Below are positions 11,400 to 23,824 of a stretch of 64,000 bases of DNA, piece after piece. Below the pieces are notes generated by a model that was not told where the DNA came from, ran no database searches, and saw nothing but the letters and a program-made list of their open reading frames with translations. Source of the DNA: Rhizophagus clarus (taxonomy: Eukaryota; Glomeromycota; Glomeromycetes; Glomerales; Glomeraceae); assembly GCA_015698045.1 (NCBI GenBank), contig BLAL01000046.1:498501-562500 (forward strand). Direction: 5' to 3'. Position numbers and translations under genes: made by a program. Positions within the stretch are counted from its first letter, which is position 1, and each line of letters opens with the position of its first letter.

Positions 11400-14395
11400 T
11401 AACTTTTTAAATTTTAAATTTGATATATTATATTGTAACATATAATAAGTCAAAATGACAAAATCATTATAATTTTTAAAATAAAATTTATTAGGTTTTA
11501 ATTTTATTTTTAAATTTTTTTTTTATTGCTTTAAAATCCTAATAGTTTTATCCGGTTTAACCGTTATCCTAGGATATCTGAATATGACTTTTTGTCAAAC
11601 CGAAGAAGTCTTGTTAAAATTTGCACTATAAAAATCGATATAACGCGGGTTTGTTATAAAGCGAGCCCTATAAATATTATTGTTTTTGTAAAATTAAAAC
11701 AAATAAATAAAAATTACGTTTTTTTTTAATGTATAACGGTAAATAATAATAATAATAATAATAATGGTAGTAGTAATAATAATAATCCTTATTAAAGTTT
11801 TTCCGATTGGTTGTATTACAAAAATAATTTATTAAATAATATTGCTTATATTTGACGGCGCCCGGATTCAATACTGTACAACCACAACCTGTATGAAAAC
11901 CCGCTCATTTAATAATTGACAAAGCAACGTAATATTGCATTACTATTCTCAGTTATGTATAGTATAGAATAATTTGACCGAATATATCGTAATTTCACAT
12001 CATCATTTTAAAAGTTACCCAGCCTAATAAGCGAACGCCTTTCTTTCTTTTTCTCCTTATTTAAATCTTTCATTTAAAATGATTTACAAAAGATAAGCCA
12101 AGCTTCTTTTTCAAATTATTGGTTTCTTCTTCTTTTAAAAATAGAAAAGCTTCCCAAAAAATAAAATTGATGATAACAATTTTCATTTAAAATTACCATT
12201 TTAAAATTACCATTTAAAAACAATTGAAAAAAAATGTTTGATCTTTATGACTCATATTCTCAAACGTACAAATTTTTGTTTACGGAAATTTTTTATTTCC
12301 CCTTACTTGCAAAAAATGATGAAACTTTTTTTTTTTTTTCTTTTGTAAATATTTTTAAATGTATATTATGGTTTTTCCAAGTATGGGTGACAAAAGAGAT
12401 CGTTTATTAATGTTTTCGGGAATTATTTGATTTATTTCGTACTACACTCTTTTTACTAAAATCATACCAAGAAAAACTTTTTTTCAAAAAAAAAAAAAAA
12501 TCTTAAAATGAAGGAAATGTTCCCCAAATTAACCAATTTAAGATAAATTAAATTTCATTATTATTTAAAAATAATATAAATAATAATCTTTTTTTTTTTC
12601 TATTAAAGGAATTCTTTCAATGAAATGTGTGACAAATGCTGATTAGTAATGTTTTGATTATTATTTTGCCGTTTATTTTTCCACAGATCTTCTTAATTTG
12701 GTCACGTGAAAGAATTTGATTGAATGATAACAGAATAAAATGAAAAAAGCTCGGTAAACAATTTGAGTATCCAGAAAATCGAAACTCGAGACCTAATAAT
12801 CGGCCAAGAATTTTGCCGAATTAAATTATTCAAACCGTTTTTTAATAATTCTAAATAAATATAATAAACTGAAAACTTCCGAAAAAAAAAAACCATTTAA
12901 AACATATTAAATGAAGTCAACTTTTGGTGGACAAGGGAGATATATCATAATCTTTTTCTTTAAAAAAAAAAGATTTTTTTTTTTGATAAATGTAATCTTA
13001 TTATCAAAAAAATGAGATATCAATCTCCTTTTTTTTTTTTTTCTTGTTCCTCTCCTATTCAATCTAGACGATGTATTTAATGAGAAATAGATTAAATTAA
13101 TTTCAATATAATTTCATGCATATTGTAAAGAAAATTTCTCCAAATATGGGGGAAAATTGTAAAAATAGAAAAAATAGAATAATTATCCGTTATCTTTATT
13201 TAGCACAATATTAAAAAAATTTTATACATCTTATTTTTACCGTTTATAAAAAAAATTCGTAATACTTAGTAAATGTTGATCAAAAGATTTTTGTTATTTG
13301 ATTTTAGCTATAAAATTTGATTTAGTTATAATAAAAATTCGCGTGGCGCAATTAAATTATATTAATTTGTTTTTAAAAATAAATTGCACGTGATCGGAAA
13401 AATTTTCCGAAGGAGTATTCGTATTAATTGATAATTGATAATGAATATTTCTATGGTAATTACGCCGATTCTCCGTATTACTTTTTGTTTTACACAAACA
13501 TCCTAACAAAGATTAATAATTAACTAAAAAAGTTTTCTTTTATATATATTTTTTTTTAAAAAAGATTTTCTAATTGGTGAATTTAATTTATTACAAACCT
13601 AAAGTTTACGTTTTTTTCGGGTTCTTTTTAAAAAAAAAATATGATTTGAAACAATTTTTCATTTAATGGTTTAATTATCCATAAATTTGGAAATTACTGA
13701 TTTTAAATGTTATATTTTAAATAATCTGAGCGTCATGTATAAAAATGTACTCACAGACGAAAAAAAAAATTATTGTGTTGCTTATGGGGCAAAGATCGTA
13801 GTTATGTGATCATTGTTCAAGAAGTACGAAATCCCAAAAGATTATTTATGTAGTAAAGAATTTCTAATACGTATAATTCATTTAATGAAAGAAGAGTAAG
13901 GGGCTATTCCCTCAAAAGGCTCCATTATTTATAGATAAACCACTGCTAATTTGCAGATATACTGCGGGAATTTTATATGAAAAGGGTGATACATAACGGA
14001 ATTTTGGTATAATTTTTACTCCTAGATTACGTTTATGGTTTCCTTCTAATCAATGGAAATTTACTTATGAAGAAACTTAATATAGCGATCAATATGAAAC
14101 TTTAATTTTATTCGTTTAAAAAAAAATTTTTTATTTTGACTAGTATATTCCAAAAGAGTTAATAATTCGGAATTTATAGTTGAGTAATTTAATCTAAACT
14201 GAAATATATGCACACAGACACACGTATATATATACAGTATGTGGGAATATAATTTTTTTTTTTTTTTAAAAAAAAAAAAGTAAAAGAAAATCCCGATTTT
14301 AAAAATTTTTTTCAAATCTTTTATTGTATAAAATTCATTATCAAATTTTCTTTCATTAAGAACTAACATCATTTTACTCTCCTTAAAAAAAAAAA
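11400..14395. other. non-coding, A+T-rich, with an AAT microsatellite
   Basis: Contains an (AAT)n tract at about 11743-11786 and numerous A or T runs. The short frames here have no domain features. The final stretch before 14396 is the presumed upstream region of the next gene, ending in an A-run directly before the start codon. Confidence 0.4.
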
Positions 14396-14905
14396 ATGGC
14401 TGCTGTTCCCGCCCGAATTATTAGGAAAGATTCTATTTATCGATATGAATTAAAAAATTTCTTAAAATATTTAAATTACGATGAAATTCACTCAATTCCG
14501 TTTGAGAACGACCCAAATAAAGTAGCTATCCATGTAAGATTATTCACAACAAACAACATATTAACTGGAAAAGATATTTTTAAATGGAATATCGAAAAGG
14601 AGGCCCGAAGGTTACAGGTGAACAATAAACATTTAATCGATTCCGCGACGGATATTGTTTGGAGATCAACGATTACACTCTCACAAAGACAACAATTTGA
14701 AAGTTTATCTAATAACGCGAATATTATTAACCGAAATATAAGACAAAATGTTGAGGATATTCATTATAGTGTTTCTCAAATTAATGTTACACAAGCAACA
14801 GATTCAGCTTTGGCTGATAATTTTTACAATGGTATTGTTAAATTTAATGAAAATAGTAATATAGATACTTTAATTTTACCAGTTGGATTATTTAAGGAAT
14901 ATTAA
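14396..14905 (+). CDS. small protein of the W-x-N-x-E-x-E-A family, possibly HMG-box-like (copy A)
   Basis: A single-exon frame of 169 residues. The ATG is preceded by an A-run, and stops lie upstream in frame. The core shared with the genes at 17859, 19013 and 22754 runs LTGKDIFKWN (residues 56-65), IEKEARRLQ, then LIDSATDIVW (W89), LSQRQQF and finally DNFYNGIV (141-148). The central block, a helix ending in (V/L)W followed by L-x-x-x-x-x-x-F and N-A-N, is reminiscent of helices 1-2 of an HMG box (cf. the MATA-HMG proteins abundant in Rhizophagus), but key basic and proline residues are missing. I treat HMG-likeness as a weak inference. It could be a nuclear DNA-binding protein. This copy has a C-terminal extension of about 20 residues absent from copy B. 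Confidence 0.65.
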   Translation: MAAVPARIIRKDSIYRYELKNFLKYLNYDEIHSIPFENDPNKVAIHVRLFTTNNILTGKDIFKWNIEKEARRLQVNNKHLIDSATDIVWRSTITLSQRQQFESLSNNANIINRNIRQNVEDIHYSVSQINVTQATDSALADNFYNGIVKFNENSNIDTLILPVGLFKEY

Positions 14906-15289
14906 TTAGGGGTTTCTTCTTTCTGTAAAATGTTGTAACAAGTCTATGTATATACAAAAAAAAAAGTTTACCCACTTCTTTTTTATTCAATATTATTTTT
15001 TTTTATCATCATTATTTTTACGATTTAAGTTATACAATTTTTTTTCTTTTTAGAACAAATATTTCAGCCGTTTTGTGCGCAGATTACAACCTAAACCTAA
15101 AAATATAAATATAAGTATGTAAGGAAAATCATAACCTAAAATTTTAAGTTAATAATCAAAATATGTAACAATCTTATTAGATAAAATTTATGAAAAGCAG
15201 AAAACTTAAGAAACATAAAAACATGTTTATTTTTAGTTATTAAACATTGATGAAAAATTATTTTTAAAAGTTTTTTTGTTAAATTCCTG

Positions 15290-16085
15290 TATTCGGGTGA
15301 AATAAACGTTTTTTTTTGTTAAATTTCTGCATCGGGTAATTTAATAATCATCCCAACGCCAATGAATTTTTTAACGGAATATAAGAAAGGTTTAATACTA
15401 TTATTGCAAATCGTATATCCGTCCACATGTCAACATTTGACATTATAATTTTTTAAAAAACTTTTTTTTTTTAAAAAAAAGTTAATATTATAAATAAACG
15501 TTTTTTTTTTTGTGTACTCTAGTAAAATTTTTTTTTGTTTAATAAAAAAAAATTATTTTAAACGTGCCACAAAAAATCAGCCAATGGCGATTACTGCGTG
15601 AAATTTTAAACGGATATCAGGAAAAAAGAAAAAAGGGTTTAGTATTATTGCAAATCGCATATCATTATATTAGCTCATAATTATGCAAAAAAGATGTTAG
15701 TAAAATTCCGAGCAGAAATGATTACAGATTGTGAAACAGTCGAAAAATTATTCGGAAGTAAAGAAGGAATCTTCGACATATTTATTTTACTGCAAGATTT
15801 GATTATATTGAAAGATACAGTAGCTAAAAAAAACCCGAGAAAGGCATGTATTAAAATTTTAAAATTTTTTTTTTTTTTTTTTTTGTTTTTTTACTAAAAT
15901 TACTTCATTCATTTTTGTTTTAAAAAAAAAAAAATATTTTTTTTTAAATAATTCAGCATTCGGGTAATTTCAATGGTGTACAAAAATCAGCCCAACGCCT
16001 GATTACTTGCGTTGAATTTAATCGGATAAAAGTTTAGTGTTATTGCAAATCGTATACCCTGACCATTATCCACATGTAAATATTT
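15290..16085. repeat. three diverged tandem copies of a non-coding block
   Basis: Three blocks (about 15290-15440, 15560-15680, 15950-16080) share CATTCGGGTAATTT, CAGCC(C)AA(C/T)G(C/G)C, and the closing TATTGCAAATCG(T/C)ATA. Two also share CCACATGT. Spacing is uneven (about 250-390 bp) because of poly-T runs between them. A 67-codon frame at 15694-15897 ends in a poly-Phe tail made by a T-run, and I do not accept it as a gene. Confidence 0.55.
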
Positions 16086-17858
16086 TCTAGACCGAGCCTA
16101 TAATCTCGTAAAATCCGAATCCAGGTTAGAAATGTTTGTAATCAATTCATGAATTCTATAATTAATTACGAAAAAAAAGCTATTATAAAAATAATTAGTA
16201 CGTTAGATAATAATTTTTAGTTGAATATTTCATTAAAGAAAAAGAAAAACTCCGAAAAAAAAAGAAAAGAAAAATATTAAAACTTTATCTATAACAGATA
16301 ATAATACATTATATTATACTAGTACATTATTTGAATTCATTAAAGCAAGAATACGTAATTTTTTTTTGGCAAGTTTACTAACCAATTTTATCATGAATTA
16401 TCAAATTTTTGGGGTGATAAACAGGAATTCATTTATTCATTTATGTTTGCATTTATTTAGGCGTTCATTAGCTTTTAGTAATCAAATTTCCAATTAATGT
16501 ATGACGAAAATGACGAAAATGACGGAAATGACGAAATACGTTTTGAATATTTAGCGTATACGAATTTTCAAGTTTAATAACAAATTAAATTAAAGTTGTA
16601 CAAATATTACAAATGTTACAATTCAGTTAGAATTTTTCATAATCAAAATGATATAAAGTGTTAATCTTTAATCAACAAGTTATTAGATAATATAAAGTGG
16701 AAAGCAATTCGAATATTGCTTGAATATTTTCTTTGAGCGTGAAAAAAATGATTTATTCCATAAATGTACATTATGTCGGAATTTAAGTTTATAGAATTTC
16801 TATTTAGAAAAAAGAAAAACGGATTCTCGTGGTACCACATGTATGATAAATTTTTTTTCTATGAATTAAATTTCCTTATTAAATACAAAAGAAAAAAAAG
16901 CGATTATCCTCTTACGAAATATTTGTATGCAAATATCGAATGATTTTTTTTTTTAAGTGTATATTAAAAATATGTATGTACAGTACCTCTGAAATTCAAA
17001 ATTCAAATTCAATTAATTTGTTGATCAGCTCAAAAAAAAACGCCATATTAACATTTATGATCCGAACTTATTAAAATGGCCACAAAAGTAAAATCATATC
17101 CAACATAATTTAAATCCATTTTTAATTATTGTGTGTGGTCTAGATTAGGTTCTATGAACCTAAGAACAAAGGTTTCATGGAAATGAATTTTCAATGAAAT
17201 CTTTTTTTTCAATTATTACGTAGTCATGACGAAACAAATATAAATAACTTTAAAAAAGGTTTTTTTTTCGGAATTTTTTTTTTTTACTAAATTTGTTTTA
17301 AAATTGATTAATAGTAGTATTATTCAGTAGAGTTTCCCTTGTTTTATTGATAAAATAATGTATTTTCTTACATAAAAATAAAAAAACACTTGTTCTAGAT
17401 TTCAATATGGATATTTAAGTTACCCCCAAAAGATTTAAGAAATAATTTTTGCTTATAAATTAGGTTACCAAGAATATTTTTTAGTTAGAATATAATGGTT
17501 CTAGACGAGTCTAACTTTTTTTTTCACGGATATTATTACATCATGACACAGATTTTATTTTGTTTTTCGCTAGATAAAATAAAGAAATCTTTTTAATTAT
17601 GATAAAAAAAAAAAACTAACCATATTCTAATAAACTGAAGCATTAAAGTACGCTTGTTTAAATTTATGAAGAAATATTATTGATAATCATAAATTCAAAA
17701 TATATATATATTTTTTTTTTATATAAACCAAAAACTTCCGACCACCATTTCCATTTTTTTTTTTTTTTTAAAAAAAACAAAAAAAATTATAATTTTTTTA
17801 TTCACAAAAAAAAAAAATACTTTTTATATACTTCAAAATATTATAAAATAAAGTACAA
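16086..17858. other. non-coding stretch
   Basis: No gene seen. A short (ATGACGAAA)n-like tandem repeat lies at about 16500-16540. The rest is A/T-rich. Confidence 0.4.
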
Positions 17859-18278
17859 ATGTCGAATTTAAATAATAATCCTGTTCAAAACTTTATAAAT
17901 ATTTTAAATTTTAATAATATCACTTCGCTACCATTTAATGGCAATTCACTTAGAGTCGCAACTTACGCAAGAAATTATACAAAAATCAAGATATTAATAG
18001 GTGAAGACTTATTAAAGTGGAACGTTGAACGAGAAGCTCATCGGTTGCAGATGAATAATTCAAATATAATTCATTTAGCAACAATGGACCTTTGGAATTC
18101 ACATTTGACAGATCTGCAAAAAAATCAATTTATGGATTTGGCCGATGACGCTAATAGAGTCAACGTGGATTACGTTCAAGCTAATGATGATGCGCTTAAT
18201 AGAATCTTTCAAATGGATTTTTTACAAGAAACTAACACTCCATTTGAGAGTAATATCTTTAATGGAGTTGTATTTTAG
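17859..18278 (+). CDS. small protein of the W-x-N-x-E-x-E-A family, possibly HMG-box-like (copy B)
   Basis: A 139-residue single-exon frame and the closest relative in the window of the gene at 14396. Shared blocks in order: SLPFNGN near residue 23, LIGEDLLKWN (46-55), VEREAHRLQ, IIHLATMDLW (W79), LTDLQKNQF, LADDAN, DALNRIFQMD and the C-terminal SNIFNGVVF, which ends the protein. The Asn-rich N-terminus is short. Same orientation as copy A, about 3 kb downstream, and probably an old tandem duplicate. Function unknown; a DNA-binding role is possible if the HMG-box resemblance is real. A T/A-rich promoter with no clear TATA box lies upstream. Confidence 0.68.
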   Translation: MSNLNNNPVQNFINILNFNNITSLPFNGNSLRVATYARNYTKIKILIGEDLLKWNVEREAHRLQMNNSNIIHLATMDLWNSHLTDLQKNQFMDLADDANRVNVDYVQANDDALNRIFQMDFLQETNTPFESNIFNGVVF

Positions 18279-19012
18279 TGATAATACCCTCATTTTAACA
18301 ATATGCTAAATGTACTGTATATGTTGATCATATGCGGCATTTGTACGATATTCGGGATTCAGGAAGAGTTTCAGAATTATTAATTTTTTTTTTCCTCCTT
18401 AAAAAAGAAATTCTCAATAATGTATATTATTATAATGAAATGACTGAATCATCTTTTAATTAATATAATTCTTTACCCTTTTAAATGATATGTAAATATT
18501 TATTGAATCACGCATATCAACTATCATTACATAACGAAAAGAACCATTTTTTCGATTTGAAAAAATTTTTTTTTTTTTTTTTTAAATTGTTAATTTTTTT
18601 TCATATTTACTTAAAATTGACATAATAGCCTATTATTAGGTTTACTAAACGTAATGAACAAAAATTTTCATATAAAAAAATTCTTTTTATGCATGAATTC
18701 AATTTTATGTACTGTATATCTTAATTGAAAATTTACCCCTGAACGGTTAGACCCTCACACGCCCCTGTAATACGACAAACTTCATTTACATCTAAAAAAA
18801 AAAAAAATCCAAAAAAATATATATACATATCCGGAATTCAAAACAATAACCATCTACCGTTTAAATGTAACTAAACAATATTCTCTTATAATCTTATAAT
18901 CTTACAAGTAAAATTTATAGCGCTTTTAATTATTATTAAAACATAAAAATGTAACGGACCTTATAATTATAAAAAAGATATTCTGTACAGTAATATCGGA
19001 ATTGAATATCGG
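18279..19012. other. intergenic between convergent copies B and C
   Basis: About 730 bp of A/T-rich DNA between two tail-to-tail genes; it presumably holds both 3' ends. Nothing else seen. Confidence 0.4.
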
Positions 19013-19444
19013 TTAATTAAACCCTATCCCGCCAAATATGTCAGAACCATGTTGATCATCTAATTGATATATTCTAATATGTGTATCATTACTAGCTTGG
19101 AAATGAATTTCATTGATATCATTAACATCATTTGCCAAGTTGGTAAATTGATTCCTTTGCTGATAGGATAAACGTGTATTCCAAAAAACATCAGCTGCCA
19201 AATCAATTATATGTTGATTATGTTGATTATTTAAATGAGCCTCATGTTCCATATTTTGTCTTAATAAACTTTCTCCCGTTATTGATGCGAATACTCCCGT
19301 CATTGATACATCGTTTCTTATATGAATTGCAAGGTCGTTCGCATTATTATTATATGGAAGTCTACTAACATTATTATCATTTATAAGATTTAGAAGATTG
19401 AAAACTTGTTGTTGTTCGTCTTGTTCGTCTTGTTGTTCGTCCAT
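19013..19444 (-). CDS. small protein of the W-x-N-x-E-x-E-A family, possibly HMG-box-like (copy C)
   Basis: A 143-residue single-exon frame on the minus strand. It starts with a Glu/Gln/Asp run (MDEQQDEQDEQQQ), then the family core: RLPYNNN, ITGESLLRQN (residues 55-64; the family Trp is replaced by Gln), MEHEAHLNNQ, IIDLAADVFW (W88), LSYQQRNQF, LANDVN, THIRIYQLD and the C-terminal SDIFGGIGFN. It sits convergent with copy B. The acidic/Gln N-terminus is special to this copy and is encoded by a small GAC/GAA/CAA repeat. A 43-nt poly-T tract lies just upstream of the start. Confidence 0.65.
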   Translation of the reverse strand: MDEQQDEQDEQQQVFNLLNLINDNNVSRLPYNNNANDLAIHIRNDVSMTGVFASITGESLLRQNMEHEAHLNNQHNQHIIDLAADVFWNTRLSYQQRNQFTNLANDVNDINEIHFQASNDTHIRIYQLDDQHGSDIFGGIGFN

Positions 19445-19485
19445 TTTTAATCACCTAATTTCATTTGAAATTAATGTGAATTTTT

Positions 19486-19488
<3 letters not shown>

Positions 19489-19531
<43 letters not shown>
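19489..19531. repeat. 43-nt poly-T tract upstream of copy C
   Basis: An uninterrupted homopolymer 45-87 bp 5' of the minus-strand start at 19444 (poly-A on the coding strand). It could keep nucleosomes off the promoter. Its length in the assembly may be unreliable. Confidence 0.8.
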
Positions 19532-19532
<1 letters not shown>

Positions 19533-19604
19533 ATAAGTAAGGTTATTCGTGCCGTAATTTATAAATTGTATTCCAACATTGCTTTTTAAATTAACAAAAA
19601 AACG

Positions 19605-20335
19605 GATACATATTTATGTAAGCACGCTTCTTGTGTACTAAAATCAAAATAAAAAAAAAAAAATTATAGTTTCACACGCATCAAAGCAAGTAAATGAGTT
19701 GTCTAAAAAAAAAGTCATTCAAGTCATTTAATTATTAAAAAAAGGAAAGTTATTCTATTAGAAATAAAACCAAAATTATTACAGAATAAATTATAATTTA
19801 CAAAAGATTTCACGATCGAAAAACACATATTCAACTTTAAATTTAATCGAACCAATTATTTCATTATTATTCATATTATTTATTATTTATTTACTTTTTA
19901 CTGAAACAACCTTATGGATTATAAAAATTGATGGATAATTTAATCAAAATAAATAAAATGGATTAATTGATTAAATCAAATAAATAAAATATGCAAAATG
20001 TAAAAAAACGGTTGTAAATGGTTACATTATTTTGATGTTTGAGAAAATCAGCCCATCATTGTATTTACTTTTACGAAAAACGGTTATATGATAAAAAAGT
20101 TCATGTTCACGTAAGTTCGCGTCTTTGTGTAAAATTAAAAAAATTATAGTGTTTCACACGCACAAAAAAATTTTGTTGCAAGTATATGAGTGGTTTAAAA
20201 ACAAAATCATTTAAGACACAAAAAAAAGGCAACTTATTTTATATAAAAAAAAGCCGATACGGATGATTACACGATCGAGAAATATACATGTTTAATCGAA
20301 CCAATAATTTCATTATGTTATCAATCATTTTAAAA
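19605..20335. repeat. old duplication, two copies about 490 bp apart
   Basis: About 19605-19880 and 20100-20330 share in order: GTAAG..CGC, TTATAGT(GT)TTCACACGCA, GCAAGTA(A/T)ATGAGT, CATT(C/T)AAG, CACGATCGA(A/G)AAA, TTTAATCGAACCAAT and ATTTCATTAT. Both are non-coding and diverged, and lie on the 5' side of copy C. They may be duplicated upstream sequence of the small-gene family. Confidence 0.5.
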
Positions 20336-21364
20336 ATTTGGTAATAATAAGTAATCACGAAAAAAAGATACAAAAAAAAAAAAAAATTTTTTTTGTCTCA
20401 GTAAAAAAATCAAAATAAATAATAAATAAATAAAATATGCAAAATGCAATGGCGATGAAAATTGTTTTTCCGAAGTTAAAATGATAATATTCAAAATAGT
20501 TGCACCGGTTTCACGTTCAACCCTTTTTTTTTGGTTCTTGGAACTTCTAGATTTCGTTTAAATATTTATTTTTTACCCCGCCCCTTTTATTGAACTTTGA
20601 TAATCTTTTGTCGGGTGACTAACTCTGTGTTTAAATTAATGTTTGCATGTGATGACAACAATCCATGTAACTACTGTAACATAAACAACAAGTCATTTGA
20701 AAAAAACACATAACTTTTCCGGATTTGTAAATGTTCGTTTGAGAAAAAAAACATTCTTAGTTTCACAAATATAATGAATGAATCCTTATTTTCATTTCAG
20801 CTGTCAATTGTTGAATAATATTCTTTTTTTTTTTTTCTTAAATAACAAATAACTATTGTCTGAATGAAACTGCCGACGATCATTCAATAAGGTTTTAATG
20901 AATCCATGCATCAAATAAACATGCGCATAATAAAGTGAAAAGCCATAAAGAAATGTTACAACTGGATAAATTAATTTTCCTGTTTACTAAAATGATGGCA
21001 AAAAAAAACGATAAAAAAAACTATAACACGTTTGCTTATCTTGTACTGCCTTATAATTTAATTAATTTAATTTTCCCATAAAAGCAAAAGTTTTTGTTTT
21101 TTATTGAATTAATGAATTATGAAAAAAAAGTAAAATCAAAGAACCAATCGGTGATTAAGAATTAATGAATTATATATATTTATATACAGTATATATGCTG
21201 TCCAGCAAAAAGTATATAATTTATATATATTATATTTATATTTACAGTACATATTTACGTTTATATATAATTCATATACATTTGCATACACGGTACAACG
21301 GTACATATAAATGTATATTCTTTTATTTGAAAATTTGAAAATTTAAAAGAATCTCTGAAATCTT

Positions 21365-21395
<31 letters not shown>

Positions 21396-22753
21396 GATAA
21401 TCTATGGTCATAAAGACGATTCTTTATTCAATCGCTTACATTTTAGGATAAGGTTTATGCATGACATTAGCGTGACTGATCATCTGATGCTTTGAGAACT
21501 CAGTATCACATGCATGTTGCTGTTTGTAACAATAATAATTAAATCATGCGGTATATACTTAATCACTTAAAACTACAGTCGGTAATATAAGATTATAATA
21601 AAGTTAATAATAGATTCATAATGTTTAACGAGATCTTTGAAAAAAAGAAAAAATTCGCAGTGTTAAATATTTTAGGAGTGACAAAGAGAAATTCTTTATC
21701 CCAAAGAATCTCACATTTTGTCGATCATCGAAAAGTTCTTTTCGTTTTAAAGTGATAAAAATGAAGTGTCTTTAAATTTGATTAAACAGATAACTATTTT
21801 AAATTTTATAATTTGAAAGTATAAACACTTTTAAATAAGAATAAGAATAAAATCATTTTTTTGTTTGTTTTATCATAGAAATACAACTCTTCAAGGGAAA
21901 AAAAGAAAAAAACCTGTGATCTGCAAATTTAACTCGGCCAAAAAATATTATGTACGAATATTATACATATATTGAACATATTGTGTATATATATTTATTT
22001 ATATATTCGGGTTTCTATAAATAATTTGTATGAATGTAAATCAAAGGGGAAAAAAATTAAAAAATTTTCTGATCATAGAAATTTTTAATGATTTTTTTTT
22101 TATCGATTATTTGTTTATAGTTTATTAAAGTTTCCAAATAAATGATGATAATATTTTATTAGAGTGATAAAAAGGCTTAGTTTTGTCAAACATCAAACAT
22201 AGGGAGTTATGTCAATCACATGCATTTCGGAACTTTCCTCTAGTTCGAAGGTCTTTTGACTCAAATATTTGTGCATGAACTATAGATATACTAAATCAAA
22301 TTAGGTAAAAAAAATCAAATATTTTTATCACATTGACAGGTCATTTGTTTCTCTAATTGGTACTATCATTGTTAAAAAATATATATATATATAAGGTACG
22401 AACTATTTTTTATCGACGAAAAATTTTTTTTTTTTTTTTTATTAATATGTAATAACAAAATAATATTTACATTGATAAAATTTTAATAAAAAAACAGAGT
22501 AGGAAATAAATAGAAGAGAAAAAAAAAAAAAATAATTTAAAAGTTGCACTTGTAATTATTCCCGGTCCAAGGAATATTATTACTCTATTACATACATATA
22601 TGTTGAATCTATATGTAATGGGAATATGGAGAATACTGAGTAAGGTTTGAAACTTTGAATGCTTTTAATTAAAAATTTTTTTAATTGATGACGTAAACTC
22701 ATAGAGACAAATTTTTAGTGAAAAGAAAAAGTTGAATGTAAAAAAAGAAGCTA
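20336..22753. other. non-coding A+T-rich stretch
   Basis: No gene seen. Contains TATA/ATAT-rich tracts at 21170-21320 and 21960-22010 and T-runs at 21362-21384. Confidence 0.4.
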
Positions 22754-23221
22754 TTAGGGCCATTGGAAACCTGATGGTCCTGAGAATATGGAAGCTAAAA
22801 TCAAACGTTCGGGATTAACGTCATCGTCGTCAAAGATTTTATATCCTCTATAAAATCCACCTGGTATATTTGGAGGCAAATGCATGTCTTGAGGTACATT
22901 AATTTGTGCAATTCGATGAAGTGTGTCTTCATTATTAATTTTGCTAATTTCGTTTGCAAATTTGTCGAAACATTTTCTTTCGCGAGTTGTCAAACGTGTA
23001 TCCCAAATCACTTCTGTTAAGCAAGGCACATAGTAACTCTGCTTTATTTCTACCTCCTTTTTGACGTTAAATTCCATTATGTCCTTCCCAGTTATTCTAC
23101 CGTTTCTTCTTACTAGTTCCCTTACTAGGTCTGAGATCTCTTTTTCTTGAGGAAGTTGTTTTAATTTATTGAGATCATCTATTGAACCTAGTGCTGATTG
23201 AACTTCAGCTGGAAGGTGCAT
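22754..23221 (-). CDS. small protein of the W-x-N-x-E-x-E-A family, diverged (copy D)
   Basis: A 155-residue single-exon frame on the minus strand, the most diverged intact member. Recognisable blocks: ITGKDIMEFN (residues 43-52), VKKEVEIKQ, LTEVIWDTRL (W73), TRERKCFDKFANEI, EDTLHRIAQINV and GGFYRGYKIF. A C-terminal extension of about 30 residues follows the last block, as in copy A. Codon use is less A/T-biased than in copies A-C. The order and spacing of blocks match the other copies, so homology is likely despite low identity. Function unknown. Confidence 0.62.
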   Translation of the reverse strand: MHLPAEVQSALGSIDDLNKLKQLPQEKEISDLVRELVRRNGRITGKDIMEFNVKKEVEIKQSYYVPCLTEVIWDTRLTTRERKCFDKFANEISKINNEDTLHRIAQINVPQDMHLPPNIPGGFYRGYKIFDDDDVNPERLILASIFSGPSGFQWP

Positions 23222-23601
23222 TTTCGTTTGATAAAATTATTCAATGGGGTTAGGAAGAATAAGGTTTAGCAGGATGTTATTTGTGTGAGATTTATTTTCA
23301 GGGGGGACCCTTTTTATATACGATTTCAGATGAATACTGTGATACGGGTAAGTACTCGTTAGCGTTACAATACTTATCCATATTTCTTCTTTTATACCAT
23401 TTAAACTTGTAATTGATTTAATTTAACTCTTTTTTCTAGGCCAAGAATTAAATATAGGAAATATTTACATGTGAAACTATAAAATTAGAACACTTTTTAC
23501 ATTTTTGATAAACCGTATTTTTTGGGCGTAGAATTTTGTTTGATGGTGTGAAACCTCCTCTTATAATGCCATCAACTGCGTAGCATGATAATTGCAGATA
23601 A

Positions 23602-23824
23602 ATGAATCATCGGTCGTATAATTGTATGATTAAGGTAAGGTTTTTATTTAATGTATACTTTAAAGTTGATTTAAACCTTATTTTAAACAAAAAAAAAATG
23701 AATTTTTTATTTATTATTTACCTTTTTATAGGTGCCCCTTCCCTTGTCAGCCAAAAAGGATGATCTTTCAAAGTACATGCCCTTTCATGCTATTGTCTCA
23801 ATGATATTCTTTTTGAGTATTTGA
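23602..23824 (+). CDS. possible two-exon gene for a 41-residue peptide
   Basis: Exon 1 is 23602-23634, intron 23635-23731 (97 bp, donor AAG|GTAAGG, acceptor TTTTTATAG|GTG), exon 2 is 23732-23824. Both boundaries are in phase 0. The joined frame starts with ATG directly after an in-frame TAA and ends at TGA. The peptide has a hydrophilic middle (SAKKDDLSKYMPFH) and a hydrophobic C-terminus (AIVSMIFFLSI) that could be a membrane tail. I recognise no family. The splice sites are strong and the intron size matches others in this window, but so short a frame could arise by chance, and it could also be a non-coding transcript. Confidence 0.3.

Noticed and set aside
15694..15897. 67-codon plus-strand frame
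   Set aside because: Ends in a poly-Phe run from a T-tract, lies within diverged non-coding repeats and has no recognisable motif.
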